Assembly (NCBI RefSeq): GCF_006345815.1
Contig: NZ_VCIG01000003.1
Span: 62,001 to 126,000 of the forward strand
Reading direction: 5' to 3'
From: Ochrobactrum sp. CGA5
GTDB taxonomy: Bacteria; Pseudomonadota; Alphaproteobacteria; Rhizobiales; Rhizobiaceae
Length of the DNA stretch: 64,000 nucleotides
Positions within the stretch are counted from its first letter, which is position 1, and every line of letters begins with the position of its first letter. Below the pieces are notes generated by a model. It was not told where the DNA came from and ran no database searches. It worked only from the letters and a program-made list of their open reading frames with translations. The position numbers and the translations under genes are program-made. Below, piece after piece: positions 44,834 to 55,592 of this stretch.

Positions 44834-45652
44834 ATGCCGCCTCAATCCGGATCAACTGCTTCGTCACCGTTCTCACCAGCGCATAATATTGACGGTGATT
44901 TCAGTCTCGGTTTGCTCCTGACTGCCGACCACGCACGGCGCGACGTTCCCGCCGAATATGGCACGCTTGGTTTGCGGACAAGTGAATTCGACCGTCATAT
45001 CGCCTATGATATCGGGGTCGAGAATTTGACCCGCAGGCTTGCAAGCCGTCTCAACGCACCAGCAGTTCTCGGCGGGTTCTCGCGACTCTTGATCGATCCC
45101 AATCGCGGCGAAGACGACCCGACACTTATCATGCAATTGTCGGATGGTGCGGTCATTTCCGGCAATTATCCATTGTCGGCCGGTGAACGCGAGGAACGCC
45201 TTGAGCGCTTCTATCGCCCCTATCACGAAGCAGTCGTGCGAGCGAGCAATCGTGTGGCGACTGAAAGCGGGGCGGCGCCTTTCATCGTTTCGATCCATTC
45301 CTTCACGCCGCGCTGGAAGGAAAAGATCCGCCCCTGGCAGATCGGCCTTCTCTGGGACAAGGACGATCGTGTCGTAAAGCCGCTTTTATCATTGCTGCGT
45401 GAAAACGTCGACCTGATGGTTGGCGATAATGAACCTTATGACGGCGCACTCAAAAACGATGCCATGTACCGCCATGCAACGGCCAAGGGTTTCGCCCATG
45501 TCCTGATTGAGGTGCGGCAGGACCTGATCGCCGATGACAAAGGTGCAGGTGAATGGGCTGACAGGCTGGCGCCGATGATTGAGCACATCAACACCTTACC
45601 CGGCATCCATACGGTACAGCAATTCGGCTCGCGTGCCGATAAGAAAACGTAA
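44834..45652 (+). CDS. N-formylglutamate amidohydrolase family protein
   Basis: A 272 aa protein of the FGase family: LLLTADHARRDVPAEYGTLG, SRLLIDPNRGEDDP, IVSIHSFTPRW and LIEVRQDLI are the family's metal and substrate motifs. HutG-like enzymes release formate from N-formylglutamate, but this group is broad and no hut genes are near, so the substrate is uncertain. Confidence 0.9.
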   Translation: MPPQSGSTASSPFSPAHNIDGDFSLGLLLTADHARRDVPAEYGTLGLRTSEFDRHIAYDIGVENLTRRLASRLNAPAVLGGFSRLLIDPNRGEDDPTLIMQLSDGAVISGNYPLSAGEREERLERFYRPYHEAVVRASNRVATESGAAPFIVSIHSFTPRWKEKIRPWQIGLLWDKDDRVVKPLLSLLRENVDLMVGDNEPYDGALKNDAMYRHATAKGFAHVLIEVRQDLIADDKGAGEWADRLAPMIEHINTLPGIHTVQQFGSRADKKT

Positions 45653-45836
45653 CAGGCCTGTCAGGAGAGACTTTACCCGCTATCCACAGGGCTTGACCCA
45701 CCAAGTCGGGTCGTGCATCGAAAAAGGCTCTTAATTTTGCCTGCGACTCGCGGGAAAAACAGTCCAGACTTTCGATAAGCGGTTTCGGCGCAATGCGTCT
45801 CCGCATCATCACAGACTTTGAATTGGAGAACTCCTC

Positions 45837-46097
45837 GTGAGCGACGACATTACCAGCGAAGCCCAAACCATTGCTGTCGGACAGTTGCGCGCTTTCATTG
45901 AGCGCATTGAGCGCCTGGAAGAAGAAAAAAAGACCATCGGCGACGATATCAAGGAAGTTTACGCGGAATTGAAGGGTTCGGGGTTTGACAGCAAGGTCGT
46001 GAGAACCATTATTCGGCTGCGTAAAAAAGAAGACCATGAACGTCAGGAAGAAGAAGCCATGTTGCAGCTTTATATGGATGCGCTTGGCATGAGCTGA
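45837..46097 (+). CDS. gapR: GapR-type nucleoid protein (DUF2312)
   Basis: An 86 aa protein beginning with GTG, (M)[19 protein letters not shown], followed by [20 protein letters not shown] and the basic helical end. This is the DUF2312/GapR family. In Caulobacter GapR binds overtwisted AT-rich DNA and stimulates topoisomerases during replication and transcription. The gene is alone, between two unrelated genes. Confidence 0.93.
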   Translation: MSDDITSEAQTIAVGQLRAFIERIERLEEEKKTIGDDIKEVYAELKGSGFDSKVVRTIIRLRKKEDHERQEEEAMLQLYMDALGMS

Positions 46098-46187
46098 TTC
46101 CGGCTCTTCCCGGAGCCTTGCCTCTTCCTGAAATCGAAATCCAACGGATCGCCAGCGGTTCGTAATCAGAGGAAGGGGACAGGGTCT

Positions 46188-47135
46188 ATGGAATTCAAGA
46201 AGCTCGGACGTACCGAACTCAATGTTTCGCCGCTTTGCTTCGGTGGAAATGTATTTGGATGGACAGTCGATGAAGCGACATCATTCTCGCTTCTCGACCG
46301 TTTCATTGATGCCGGCTTTAATTTTATCGATACAGCGGATGCCTATTCCGCCTGGGCACCCGGAAATGTGGGCGGCGAATCCGAAACAATTATCGGCAAT
46401 TGGCTGAAATCCCGTGGTCTGCGCGATAAAGTCATCATTGCCACCAAGGTTGGGTCCGAGATGGGGCCTGACGAGAAGGGTCTTTCCCCGACCTACATCC
46501 GTAAAGCAGTCGACGCCTCCCTCAAACGACTGCAAACAGACTATATCGATCTTTATCAATCGCACTGGGACGACCCTGAAACGCCGTTCGAAGACGTGCT
46601 TGGCACCTATAAGGAGCTGATTGATGCAGGCAAGGTACGCGCCATCGGTGCATCCAATCTGACGCCTGAGCGGCTGACCGAGGCACTTGACGTCGCCCAG
46701 GTCAATAATCTGCCGCGCTATGAAAGCCTGCAACCGCTTTATAATCTCTACGATCGCTCTGATTTTGAAGGGTCACTGGAGAAAATTTGCCGTGAGAACG
46801 AGATCGGCGTTATTTCCTATTATTCGCTCGCAGCAGGTTTCCTGACCGGGAAGTATCGTTCTACCGGGGATTTAGGACAAAGCGCGCGGGGCAAATCGGT
46901 CGAAAAATATCTGACGGATCGTGGCTCGCGGATCATTGCAGCACTCGATGAAGTGGCACGCAATCTCGATGTCACGTCTGCACAAGTCGCCATTGCATGG
47001 CTCATCGCGCAACCATCGGTCACAACCCCTATCGTCAGCGCCACACGCTCGGCCCAGCTTGGCGAGCTGATTGCGGCAGCCGAACTGAAACTCAGCGACG
47101 ATGAAATCGCCTTGCTGAACAAGGCGAGCGGATAG
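46188..47135 (+). CDS. aldo/keto reductase
   Basis: A 315 aa AKR with the catalytic set Asp (FIDTADAYS), Tyr in the same segment, Lys (VIIATKVG) and His (LYQSHWDDP), followed by ALDVAQVNNLPRYESLQPLY. These fit the YajO/Tas-like AKR group, cytosolic and NADPH-dependent. The substrate is unknown. Convergent with uup, 23 bases apart. Confidence 0.93.
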   Translation: MEFKKLGRTELNVSPLCFGGNVFGWTVDEATSFSLLDRFIDAGFNFIDTADAYSAWAPGNVGGESETIIGNWLKSRGLRDKVIIATKVGSEMGPDEKGLSPTYIRKAVDASLKRLQTDYIDLYQSHWDDPETPFEDVLGTYKELIDAGKVRAIGASNLTPERLTEALDVAQVNNLPRYESLQPLYNLYDRSDFEGSLEKICRENEIGVISYYSLAAGFLTGKYRSTGDLGQSARGKSVEKYLTDRGSRIIAALDEVARNLDVTSAQVAIAWLIAQPSVTTPIVSATRSAQLGELIAAAELKLSDDEIALLNKASG

Positions 47136-47158
47136 CGGAACGGCATCGAAGGGTAGCT

Positions 47159-48976
47159 TTATCCTTCGATTTCCTCTCGCAGCATTTCCAGTTCCAGCCA
47201 TTCCTCTTCCATGGCCGCATTTTCGGAGCGCTTCTTCTCAAGAAGATCGGCAGTCTTGGCAAAAAGCGTCGGGTCCTTGGCATAAAGCTGCGGATCAGCG
47301 AGCTTGCCTTCGAGCACGGCAATTTCCTTCGCAATCGCATCCATTTTGCCGGGCAGCGTTTCCAGGGCAAATTTCTGTTTGTAGGAGAGCTTGCGCTTTT
47401 CCTCACGCTTGGGCTGCGGCGCCTCTTCGTCTGACTTCTCGTCACTTCGGCCGCCTGACACCTTGACCGAGCGCCGGTTCAAAGCCTGCTCCTTGCGCTG
47501 TGCCATCATATCGGCATAGCCACCCGCATATTCGAGCCAGCGTCCATCACCTTCCGGCGCAATCACCGATGTAACTGTGCGATCCAGAAAGTCACGGTCG
47601 TGGCTGACCAGAATGACTGTACCGGGGAAACCTGCGACCAGCTCCTGTAGGAGATCAAGCGTCTCCATATCAAGGTCATTGGTTGGCTCATCGAGGATAA
47701 GAAGGTTGGCGGGCCGCGCCAGAACGCGGGCCAGCATCAGACGGGCACGTTCGCCTCCCGAAAGTTCGCGAATGGGCGTGCGAGCCTGTTCGGGCTGGAA
47801 CAAAAAGTCCTTCATATAGGACACGACATGCCGCTGCTCGCCGTTGACGACGAGGCTTTCACCTCGTCCATCGGTCAAATAATGCGCCAATGTCTCATCC
47901 AGATTGAGGCTTTCGCGTTTCTGGTCAAGTTCGGCCATTTCGAGATTGACGCCAAGCCGTAAGGTTCCCGAATCCGGCTCAAGCTTGCCGGTCAAAAGCG
48001 ACAGAAGTGTCGTCTTTCCAGCACCGTTAGGTCCAACGAGACCTATACGATCGCCGCGCTGCACACGAATCGAAAAATCCTTGACCAGAGTGCGCTCGCC
48101 ATAGGCCTTGCTCAGCCCCTTGGCTTCGATCACCAACTTGCCAGATTCCTTGGCGTCGCTTGCCGCTAGTACCGCAGTTCCCTGCGCCTTGCGATGATTG
48201 CGAAAATCGGCACGCATCGAATGCAATTCTCCGAGACGGCGCATATTGCGCTTACGCCGGGCGGTAACGCCATAACGCAGCCAGTGCTCCTCGCGCGCGA
48301 TCTGGCGCCCAAGCTTGTGATGATCGCGCTCTTCCTCCTCCAACACCTTGTCGCGCCATTCCTCGAAATGACTGAAGCCCTGTTCAAGACGACGCGTGAT
48401 GCCACGATCCAGCCAGACCGTCGCCCGACTGACATTCTCCAGAAAGCGGCGGTCATGCGAGATCAAAACAATGGCGGAGCGAATCTGGCGCAGCTCGCCT
48501 TCCAGCCATTCGATGGTGGTCAGATCCAGATGATTTGTCGGCTCGTCCAGCAGCAGAACATCAGGCTGCGGTGCAATCACCCGTGCCAGAGCGGCACGTC
48601 GCGCCTCGCCGCCGGACAGGTGATCAGGCTTTTCCTCACCCGTCAGACCAAGATGCTCGAGAAGATAGGTAACGCGATGCGGATCGTCGGTTGGCCCCAA
48701 CCCGGCTTCAACATAAGCGCGGACATTGGCAAAGCCTTCCATATCCGGCACCTGCGGCAGATAACGGACGGTTGCCCCCGGATGTTTGAAAACCTCGCCT
48801 GATGTCGCCTCCACCATACCGGCTGCAATCTTGAGCAAGGTGGATTTACCCGAGCCGTTGCGTCCGACCAGTGCGATGCGGTCGCCTTCGCTCACCGAAA
48901 GGCTGGCATCCTCCAGAAGCGGCGTGCCTCCAAAAGTTAGCTTGATCTGGTCGAGGCGAAGGAGTGGTGGTGCCAT
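47159..48976 (-). CDS. uup: ABC-F ATPase, Uup-type
   Basis: A 605 aa protein with two ABC domains and no membrane segments: Walker [13 protein letters not shown] and VGPNGAGKTTLL, signatures LSGGEARRAALARV and LSGGERARLMLARV, and Walker B LLLDEPTNHLDL and LILDEPTNDLDM. A C-terminal coiled coil (ALETLPGKMDAIAKEIAVL) is the Uup DNA-binding type. ABC-F proteins act on ribosomes; Uup also affects transposon excision. Confidence 0.93.
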   Translation of the reverse strand: MAPPLLRLDQIKLTFGGTPLLEDASLSVSEGDRIALVGRNGSGKSTLLKIAAGMVEATSGEVFKHPGATVRYLPQVPDMEGFANVRAYVEAGLGPTDDPHRVTYLLEHLGLTGEEKPDHLSGGEARRAALARVIAPQPDVLLLDEPTNHLDLTTIEWLEGELRQIRSAIVLISHDRRFLENVSRATVWLDRGITRRLEQGFSHFEEWRDKVLEEEERDHHKLGRQIAREEHWLRYGVTARRKRNMRRLGELHSMRADFRNHRKAQGTAVLAASDAKESGKLVIEAKGLSKAYGERTLVKDFSIRVQRGDRIGLVGPNGAGKTTLLSLLTGKLEPDSGTLRLGVNLEMAELDQKRESLNLDETLAHYLTDGRGESLVVNGEQRHVVSYMKDFLFQPEQARTPIRELSGGERARLMLARVLARPANLLILDEPTNDLDMETLDLLQELVAGFPGTVILVSHDRDFLDRTVTSVIAPEGDGRWLEYAGGYADMMAQRKEQALNRRSVKVSGGRSDEKSDEEAPQPKREEKRKLSYKQKFALETLPGKMDAIAKEIAVLEGKLADPQLYAKDPTLFAKTADLLEKKRSENAAMEEEWLELEMLREEIEG

Positions 48977-49076
48977 GGTTCTCTTCGATAAACAGGGTTT
49001 GGAATTCCGCCCTGCTTGTCCGCGACAAAAGCCTTTATGTCAAATGGTACGGCATGAAAAGACCCGTCAAAAACAA

Positions 49077-49101
49077 ACAGGTCGGGTTTCCCCGACCTGC
49101 C
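49077..49101 (-). terminator. intrinsic terminator of the glycine-zipper lipoprotein gene
   Basis: On the minus strand CAGGTCGGG/CCCGACCTG with a short loop is followed by TTTGTTTTTG, about 40 bases after the lipoprotein stop. Confidence 0.88.
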
Positions 49102-49138
49102 CGCAAACTTATTCAAACAGCTATTGCTGGCCCATCGA

Positions 49139-49423
49139 TTACTGGCAAGGCGCTTCGTAGATGCGGCCATATGGGTCGCGATAGCGGCAGTACTGCGTGC
49201 CATTGCGCGTCTGAGCTGCACCAAGCAGCGTACCGGCAACACCGCCGATAGCAGCGCCGGCAAGAGCGCCACGACCATTACCGCCGATGGCACCACCGGC
49301 GAGAGCGCCGAGTGCTGCGCCACCAACACCGTAACCGGCCGTGCGCTGTTCGTTGGTCGTGCATGCAGCCGTCGAGAACGCGAGCACGCCAGCAACAGCA
49401 ATCATCGTAAGACGTGACTTCAT
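49139..49423 (-). CDS. glycine-zipper outer-membrane lipoprotein
   Basis: The 94 aa product begins MKSRLTMIAVAGVLAFSTAA with lipobox Cys right after, then a glycine-zipper stretch (GGAALGALAGGAIGGNGRG and AIGGVAGTLLG) and ends in a Cys/Tyr motif (CRYRDPYGRIYEAPCQ). Such proteins associate with the outer membrane. The ATG at 49423 has a GGAGATGTTTCA leader. It is monocistronic. Confidence 0.9.
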   Translation of the reverse strand: MKSRLTMIAVAGVLAFSTAACTTNEQRTAGYGVGGAALGALAGGAIGGNGRGALAGAAIGGVAGTLLGAAQTRNGTQYCRYRDPYGRIYEAPCQ

Positions 49424-49557
49424 TGAAACATCTCCTACAAGAGTTGAACTAATCACCGACTTTGCGTCCCCAATTTCGGCGTAAAGCAGATGACACCCGC
49501 TTGATCCATTTACAATACGTTTCGCTTGCCAGCGTCAAGTTCTTTCGATTGATAAGG

Positions 49558-50214
49558 TTAGCGAAATGAGCGCGGCGTTTCCTCCATCGCCAAGTTGGCT
49601 ATAAGTATCGCTAGTCCAGAATGCACAGTAACACGAAGTGTTCCACGAACTACATTGGAAACCGTCCATGAAGAGCCAAAGGGCAGTGTCACATTATCTA
49701 ACGGCCACTCTGCATTTGTGATCGAAAGCCCTTCAACAGTGTTGAAATTAATCACACTGAACGGTGTCCCGCCAGGAAAATCATAGACGTAATCTCCCGG
49801 CGGCAGAGGCCACGCCTCCTCGGAACCGCTGGACAGAAGCACGTTCCGCCCTTTTGCGGCCTGCGCCGTCGCCATGGTCAGATGCATAAGCGTGTGATCG
49901 GTACGCTGCCCCCCGAAAGCTCCGCAGAGGATCACCCGATCCGCACCCCGCATATAGGCCTCCTCAAAGGCCAGCTCTCCGTCCGTCATGTCCTTGGCGG
50001 AAGGGAACGTCTTTTGCGGCACGTTTGCATATTGCGCGCGAAGCTGTGCGGAGGTTGAATCGAAATCGCCGAGCCATAATTCCGGTTCGACGCCAAGAGC
50101 GGCAGCATGCCTGATCCCGCTATCGGCAGCCAGGATACGAGCGCCTCTAATCTGGTGCTTCAGGCGATCGGTGACGACCAGATCGCCGCCGAGGAGAATG
50201 ACGAATGTGCTCAT
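49558..50214 (-). CDS. thiN: thiamine pyrophosphokinase
   Basis: A 218 aa protein from ATG 50214 (MSTFVILLGGDLVVTDRLKH). Family motifs: ARILAADSGIRHAAALGVEP, WLGDFDSTS, PSAKDMTDGELAFEEA and GAFGGQRTDHTLMHL. It phosphorylates thiamine to TPP. It is divergent from the thiBPQ transporter and its riboswitch. The frame is open further upstream into the riboswitch region but is not family-like there. Confidence 0.93.
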   Translation of the reverse strand: MSTFVILLGGDLVVTDRLKHQIRGARILAADSGIRHAAALGVEPELWLGDFDSTSAQLRAQYANVPQKTFPSAKDMTDGELAFEEAYMRGADRVILCGAFGGQRTDHTLMHLTMATAQAAKGRNVLLSSGSEEAWPLPPGDYVYDFPGGTPFSVINFNTVEGLSITNAEWPLDNVTLPFGSSWTVSNVVRGTLRVTVHSGLAILIANLAMEETPRSFR

Positions 50215-50328
50215 AAGCCGCTCATAACACGGGCAAATCCGCGCTGGAAGTCTGCATTCACTGCTGTTGCTACGCCCCGAAAGATTATTGCCCTTCCCGT
50301 TGCGAAAGATTATTGTCGCAACCGCTCT

Positions 50329-50470
50329 AACGGGGTGCCGTCTGCTTTTGCGGATGGCTGAGAGGCCCAAAGTGTTTCCAGCAAAAGCGACTAGCAGTTT
50401 TGCGCCCGGAAATGCATGAAAACGGCTAACCCGCTGAACCTGATCCGGTTTGCACCGGCGGAGGGATTAG
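50329..50470 (+). promoter_or_regulatory. TPP riboswitch (THI element) controlling thiBPQ
   Basis: The element shows ACGGGGTGCC, the core GGCTGAGAGG (from about 50354), and ACCCGCTGAACCTGATCCGG followed by CGGAGGGATTAG, which are the P1, P2-J and P4-P5 parts of the TPP aptamer. The thiB start lies 56 bases after it. Between the CTGAGA and ACCC parts the variable P3 arm is long and holds a dispersed repeat copy. Confidence 0.95.
50368..50414 (+). repeat. dispersed repeat copy inside the TPP riboswitch P3 arm
   Basis: GTGTTTCCAGCAAAAGCGAC then AGCAGTTTTGCGCCCGGAAA and TGCATGAAAAC match the repeat's core (TTTCCAGCAAAA, GTTTTGCG, GGAAATGC). The two halves pair and extend the P3 stem. Confidence 0.8.
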
Positions 50471-50525
50471 ACGCTCCATAAAACGGCGCTCAATCCTCTT
50501 GTAGTAAAAGAAAGGAAGTGCCGTG

Positions 50526-51530
50526 ATGCGGCTTTTATCTTTGCTGGCTTTTTCGCTTTCCACTGCCATTGCTTTCACCCCTTCGGCGCAGGCGAAAAAC
50601 AAGCTCACCGTCTATACCTATGACAGTTTCGTATCCGAATGGGGACCTGGGCCGAAGGTCAAGGAAAACTTCGAGAAGGAATGCGACTGCGAAGTTGAGT
50701 GGATTGCGTCCGCCGACGGTGTTGCCTTGCTAAACCGTCTCAAGCTTGAAGGCGGCAATACCAAAGCCGATATTGTCCTCGGCCTTGATACAAATCTGAC
50801 CACCGAAGCACGCGCTACCGGCTTTTTTGCGCCAAGTGGCATCGACCAGAGCAATGTAAGTGTTCCGGGCGGCTTTAAGGACGATATTTTCGTTCCCTAT
50901 GATTACGGCTATTTCGCCGTAGTCTACGATTCAGAAAAATTGCCCAATCCACCGAAGAGCTTGAAGGAACTGGTCGAAGGCGATCCTTCCCAGAAGATCG
51001 TGCTGCAAGACCCGCGCACTTCGACACCGGGGCTGGGTATGCTGCTCTGGATGAAATCGGTCTATGGCGATGAGGCGGAAGCGGCCTGGCAGAAACTTCA
51101 GAGGCGCATTCTCACTGTCACACCCGGCTGGTCGGAAGCCTATGGTCTCTTTACCAAGGGCGAGGCCCCAATGGTGCTGTCCTATACAACCTCGCCAGCT
51201 TATCACATGATTGCGGAAAAGACGGAGCGCTATAAGGCTTTGGCTTATCCGGAAGGCAATTATCTCCAGATCGAGCTGGCCGCCCAAACAACGACCGGCG
51301 CGAAAAATCCTCTAGCGCAAGAATTTCTGGCTTTCATGACCGGGGCCGGTTTCCAGGATGTCATTCCTGAAACCAATTGGATGTACCCAGCGGGCAAGAC
51401 ATCCACGCCGCTTTCAGCCGCTTTCGACACACTGGCGAAGCCGGACAAAACACTCCTCCTGCCTTCCGACGAAGTGGCCAAAAACCGGAAGTCGTGGGTC
51501 GATGAATGGCTGGCCGCGACCAGCAAATGA
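50526..51530 (+). CDS. thiB: ThiB, thiamine ABC transporter substrate-binding protein
   Basis: A 334 aa periplasmic protein with a signal peptide ([20 protein letters not shown], cleavage near AQAKN). The mature N-terminus [20 protein letters not shown] is diagnostic for ThiB, and [14 protein letters not shown] is also typical. It binds thiamine and TPP. It is under the TPP riboswitch and overlaps thiP by 4 bases. A GTG just before the ATG is a possible start. Confidence 0.96.
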   Translation: MRLLSLLAFSLSTAIAFTPSAQAKNKLTVYTYDSFVSEWGPGPKVKENFEKECDCEVEWIASADGVALLNRLKLEGGNTKADIVLGLDTNLTTEARATGFFAPSGIDQSNVSVPGGFKDDIFVPYDYGYFAVVYDSEKLPNPPKSLKELVEGDPSQKIVLQDPRTSTPGLGMLLWMKSVYGDEAEAAWQKLQRRILTVTPGWSEAYGLFTKGEAPMVLSYTTSPAYHMIAEKTERYKALAYPEGNYLQIELAAQTTTGAKNPLAQEFLAFMTGAGFQDVIPETNWMYPAGKTSTPLSAAFDTLAKPDKTLLLPSDEVAKNRKSWVDEWLAATSK

Positions 51531-53148
51531 CGACACTTCCGGCACAGCATCGCTCGAAAGAAACATCCGCCGCGAAACCGGTTGCGGGTGCCTTGGCGCT
51601 TGTCTTTTTGATCGTGCTTGCCGGTGGTGCGCTCATTGCACTGGCATATGAAGCTGGCAGCGGCAGTTTCGACGCCGCTGCAAATTTCGATACTTATCTA
51701 TGGCGGGTTGCCCGTTTCACGATCCTGCAAGCAATCGCTTCCAGCCTGCTGTCCGTGCTGTTCGCAGTTCCGGTCGCCCGCGCACTCTATGCCGAAGCCA
51801 GCTTTCCGGGGCGCGGGCTTATTCTACGCCTGTTTGCCCTGCCGCTTGCTTTGCCCGCACTCGTCGCTGTGCTTGGCGTCACCAGCATCTATGGCCGCAA
51901 CGGTTTCATTGCCCATCTGTCAGAGGCTGCAGGACATCCAGTCCAACCGGATATTTACGGTATCACCGGCATCCTGATTGCTCATATCTTCTTCAATATG
52001 CCACTCGCGGTCCGTCTCATTCTGGCAGGTTACGAATCCATACCGACCGATTACTGGAAGCTCGCGGCGCAACTCGACATGGGCAATGGAGCGCGTTTCC
52101 GGCTTATCGAATGGCCCGTGATCCAACGTAATCTGCCCGGCATGATCAGTCTGATCTTCATGCTCTGCGTGACGAGTTTCACGACTGTGCTGACGCTCGG
52201 CGGCGGACCGCGCGCCACCACGCTTGAAGTCGCAATCTACCAGAGCCTGCATTTCGACTTCGAGCCGGGCAGAGCCGTCGCCCTGACCTTCACGCAGCTT
52301 GCGTTGACATTGCTTGTCCTTCTGGCTCTACGCCTGACCGGCAGCGCATCCGAAGAAGGTTTCACCCATATGGCCGCACTACGACGCTATGGCAAGTCTT
52401 CAGTGATTGAACGTATTTCAAACATCGTCGTCATCGGGTTAGGTTTCCTCTATGTCGCATTGCCGATTGCCGGTGTGGTAATCTCCGGCCTCGCCGCCGA
52501 TCTTGTGCGGCTACTGACGGAGAGAATAGTCTGGCGTGCCATTGGCACCAGTCTCGTGCTCGGCTTTTCCGCGGCTCTGTTGTCGGTCATTTTATCCTTC
52601 GCGCTGGTGTCAGCACGTGAAGCCGTGAAAAAACGTAAACTGGCCAATATCTTCGATACGGGTGCCAGCCTGATCCTCGTTATGCCGCCGATCGTAATCG
52701 GCGCCGGCTGGTTCATCCTACTTCGCCATTTCACCGACCCGTTTGCTATGGCACCCTTCATGGTTGTCACCGTCAATGCCGCCATGGCCATGCCCTTTGC
52801 TGTGCGCCTTCTGCGGCCCGCATGGGATACGGCGGCAAGCCGCCACAACCGGCTTTGCGCGCAACTGGGCATTCGCGGCATCACCCGTTTCCAGCTCATC
52901 GACTGGCCTTCGATCCGCAAGCCTTTCGGCATGGCCTTTGCCTTTGCCATGGCGCTTTCGCTTGGCGATCTTGGCACGATTGCCCTGTTCGGTAGCGACG
53001 CGCTTTTGACACTGCCCTATCTCCTCTTGCAGCGTATGGGCAGCTATCGCACATTTGACGCAGCCGGTCTGGCCCTCATTCTCGGGCTGCTTTGCCTCGT
53101 ATTAATGATGATCGCAGATCGCGCATCCCGAAAGGAAACGCCTTCTTC

Positions 53149-53152
<4 letters not shown>
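51527..53152 (+). CDS. thiP: ThiP, thiamine ABC transporter permease
   Basis: A 541 aa fused permease with about twelve membrane segments and two binding-protein-dependent transport domains ([20 protein letters not shown]-like and [20 protein letters not shown]). The EAA-like loops are typical of ThiP. It starts at 51527 overlapping thiB and overlaps thiQ by 4 bases, so the three genes are coupled. Confidence 0.95.
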
Positions 53153-53901
<749 letters not shown>

Positions 53902-54053
53902 AGTTACGGTAGCGGACATATTTTGTTCGCAATCCGCCGGAAGAACCGGCTACAGCTTTCTTGTAGTGCCCACGTACTGCTTGTAGGCTTTCCGGTCTGT
54001 GGCTAGATTTGGCTCCGGATCGAACAATCTGATTCAGAAGCGAGGATAAAATA

Positions 54054-55586
54054 CTGTTCCGTCAATCGACCCGTTCCCGGGCCTTCCTGCGTCTCCCCAT
54101 CTCTCTGCCAGAATGGACGCAGCAAAATTGGCGGAAATCAGCCATCAGTCTTGGCTTGCTTATGGTCGCCCTGATTTCAGGTTGCCAGTCGATCAATTCC
54201 AGCAAGGACCTCGGGCTGCAACCTTCCGACAATCCCGTGACGGTCGACAATGTGACGCGTAATGATCGGCTGGCGCAGCTCGGTGCCCAGCAGCACCCAC
54301 GCATCCTCGCGACCTATGGCGGCGAATACAAAGACCAAAAGCTTGAACGCATGGTGGCGAAGATCGTAGGCAAGCTGACGACCGTTACCGATAAGCCGGA
54401 CCAGACCTATCGCATCACAATTCTCGATAGTCCCAACATCAATGCCTTCGCGTTGCCAGGCGGCTATCTCTACGTTACGCGCGGCCTGCTCGCGCTTGCC
54501 AACGACTCTTCCGAAGTGGCAGCCGTGATCGCTCACGAAATGGGCCATGTCATCGCCAATCACGGTATTCTGCGGCAAGAGAAAGAAGCTGAGACGGCCA
54601 TAGCCGGGCGCGTCGCCAGCGAAGTGCTCCATAATGAATCCGCCAGCCGCGAAGAAGCGCTGCGCGGCAAGCTGCGGCTTGCCCAGTTCTCGCGTAACCA
54701 GGAATTGCAGGCCGACGCCATCGGCATCAAGATGATCGGCGAGGCCGGCTATGACCCTTTTGCTTCGGCGCGCTTCCTGCAATCAATGGAAGCCTATCAG
54801 AGCTTCCGTTCGATTTCAGGCGCAACCGATGCGAGCCTTGACTTCCTCGCAAGTCACCCGGCAACACCGCAGCGCATTCAGCTTGCGCTTGGTCACGCGC
54901 GACGCATCGGCGCGCCCGGTGTTGGCACAACTGATCGGGATTCCTTCCTCAATGGGATTGATGGCCTTCTTTATGGCGACTCACCCAATGAAGGTTATGT
55001 CCGTGAGCAGACCTTCATACATCCGAAGCTCGGCGTCACCTTCCGCGCACCGGATGGCTTCAGCATAGACAATTCAGCCAACGCAGTCATGGCAAGCGGC
55101 CCCGGCGAAGTCGCTATCCGTTTCGATGGCGCATCTCTCGCCGCCGGATCAAACCTTGCCGACTATATCCGCTCAGGTTGGGTGACGGGTCTCGACAACA
55201 GTTCGATCCAGACCACCACCATTAACGGCCTGCCTGCCGCGACCGCGCGCGCCAGCGCCGACCGGTGGCAGTTCGACATTGTGGTCATTGGCGCAAACAA
55301 CAAGGTGTATCGCTTCCTGACAGCGGCCCCGAAAGGCAGCAACGCCCTTCTGCCTGCTTCTCAGACGGTTACACAGTCCTTCCGCCTGCTTTCGCCTGCC
55401 GAACAGAACGCTATCAAGCCGCTTCGCATTCGCGTTGTGACGGTTAAGCCGGGCGACACGCTGCCCAGCCTGTCAGCACGCATGCAGGGCACCACCCGCA
55501 AACTGGAACTGTTCCGACTTCTCAATGCCATGTCGGCGGGAGCGACGGTTTCAGTCGGTGACCGCGTGAAGCTGATCAGCGAGTAA
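54054..55586 (+). CDS. M48-family lipoprotein metalloprotease with LysM-like end
   Basis: Zinc motif VIAHEMGHVIANHG gives HEXXH, with ELQADAIGIKM as the third ligand; the C-terminal part (VKPGDTLPSLSARMQGTTRK) resembles LysM. The lipobox is LGLLMVALISGC. A TTG at 54156 would leave only 9 residues before the Cys, too short for export. The frame is open upstream with a basic stretch, and a CTG at 54054 (or ATA at 54051) sits after GAGGA, so the true start is non-canonical or the sequence differs here. The protease acts in the periplasm. Confidence 0.8.
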   Translation: MFRQSTRSRAFLRLPISLPEWTQQNWRKSAISLGLLMVALISGCQSINSSKDLGLQPSDNPVTVDNVTRNDRLAQLGAQQHPRILATYGGEYKDQKLERMVAKIVGKLTTVTDKPDQTYRITILDSPNINAFALPGGYLYVTRGLLALANDSSEVAAVIAHEMGHVIANHGILRQEKEAETAIAGRVASEVLHNESASREEALRGKLRLAQFSRNQELQADAIGIKMIGEAGYDPFASARFLQSMEAYQSFRSISGATDASLDFLASHPATPQRIQLALGHARRIGAPGVGTTDRDSFLNGIDGLLYGDSPNEGYVREQTFIHPKLGVTFRAPDGFSIDNSANAVMASGPGEVAIRFDGASLAAGSNLADYIRSGWVTGLDNSSIQTTTINGLPAATARASADRWQFDIVVIGANNKVYRFLTAAPKGSNALLPASQTVTQSFRLLSPAEQNAIKPLRIRVVTVKPGDTLPSLSARMQGTTRKLELFRLLNAMSAGATVSVGDRVKLISE

Positions 55587-55592
55587 GTCACG

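Noticed and set aside
44644-44835. Minus-strand frame ahead of the amidohydrolase gene
   Set aside because: Its start overlaps the ATG of the divergent gene and it contains the short direct repeats; no family features.
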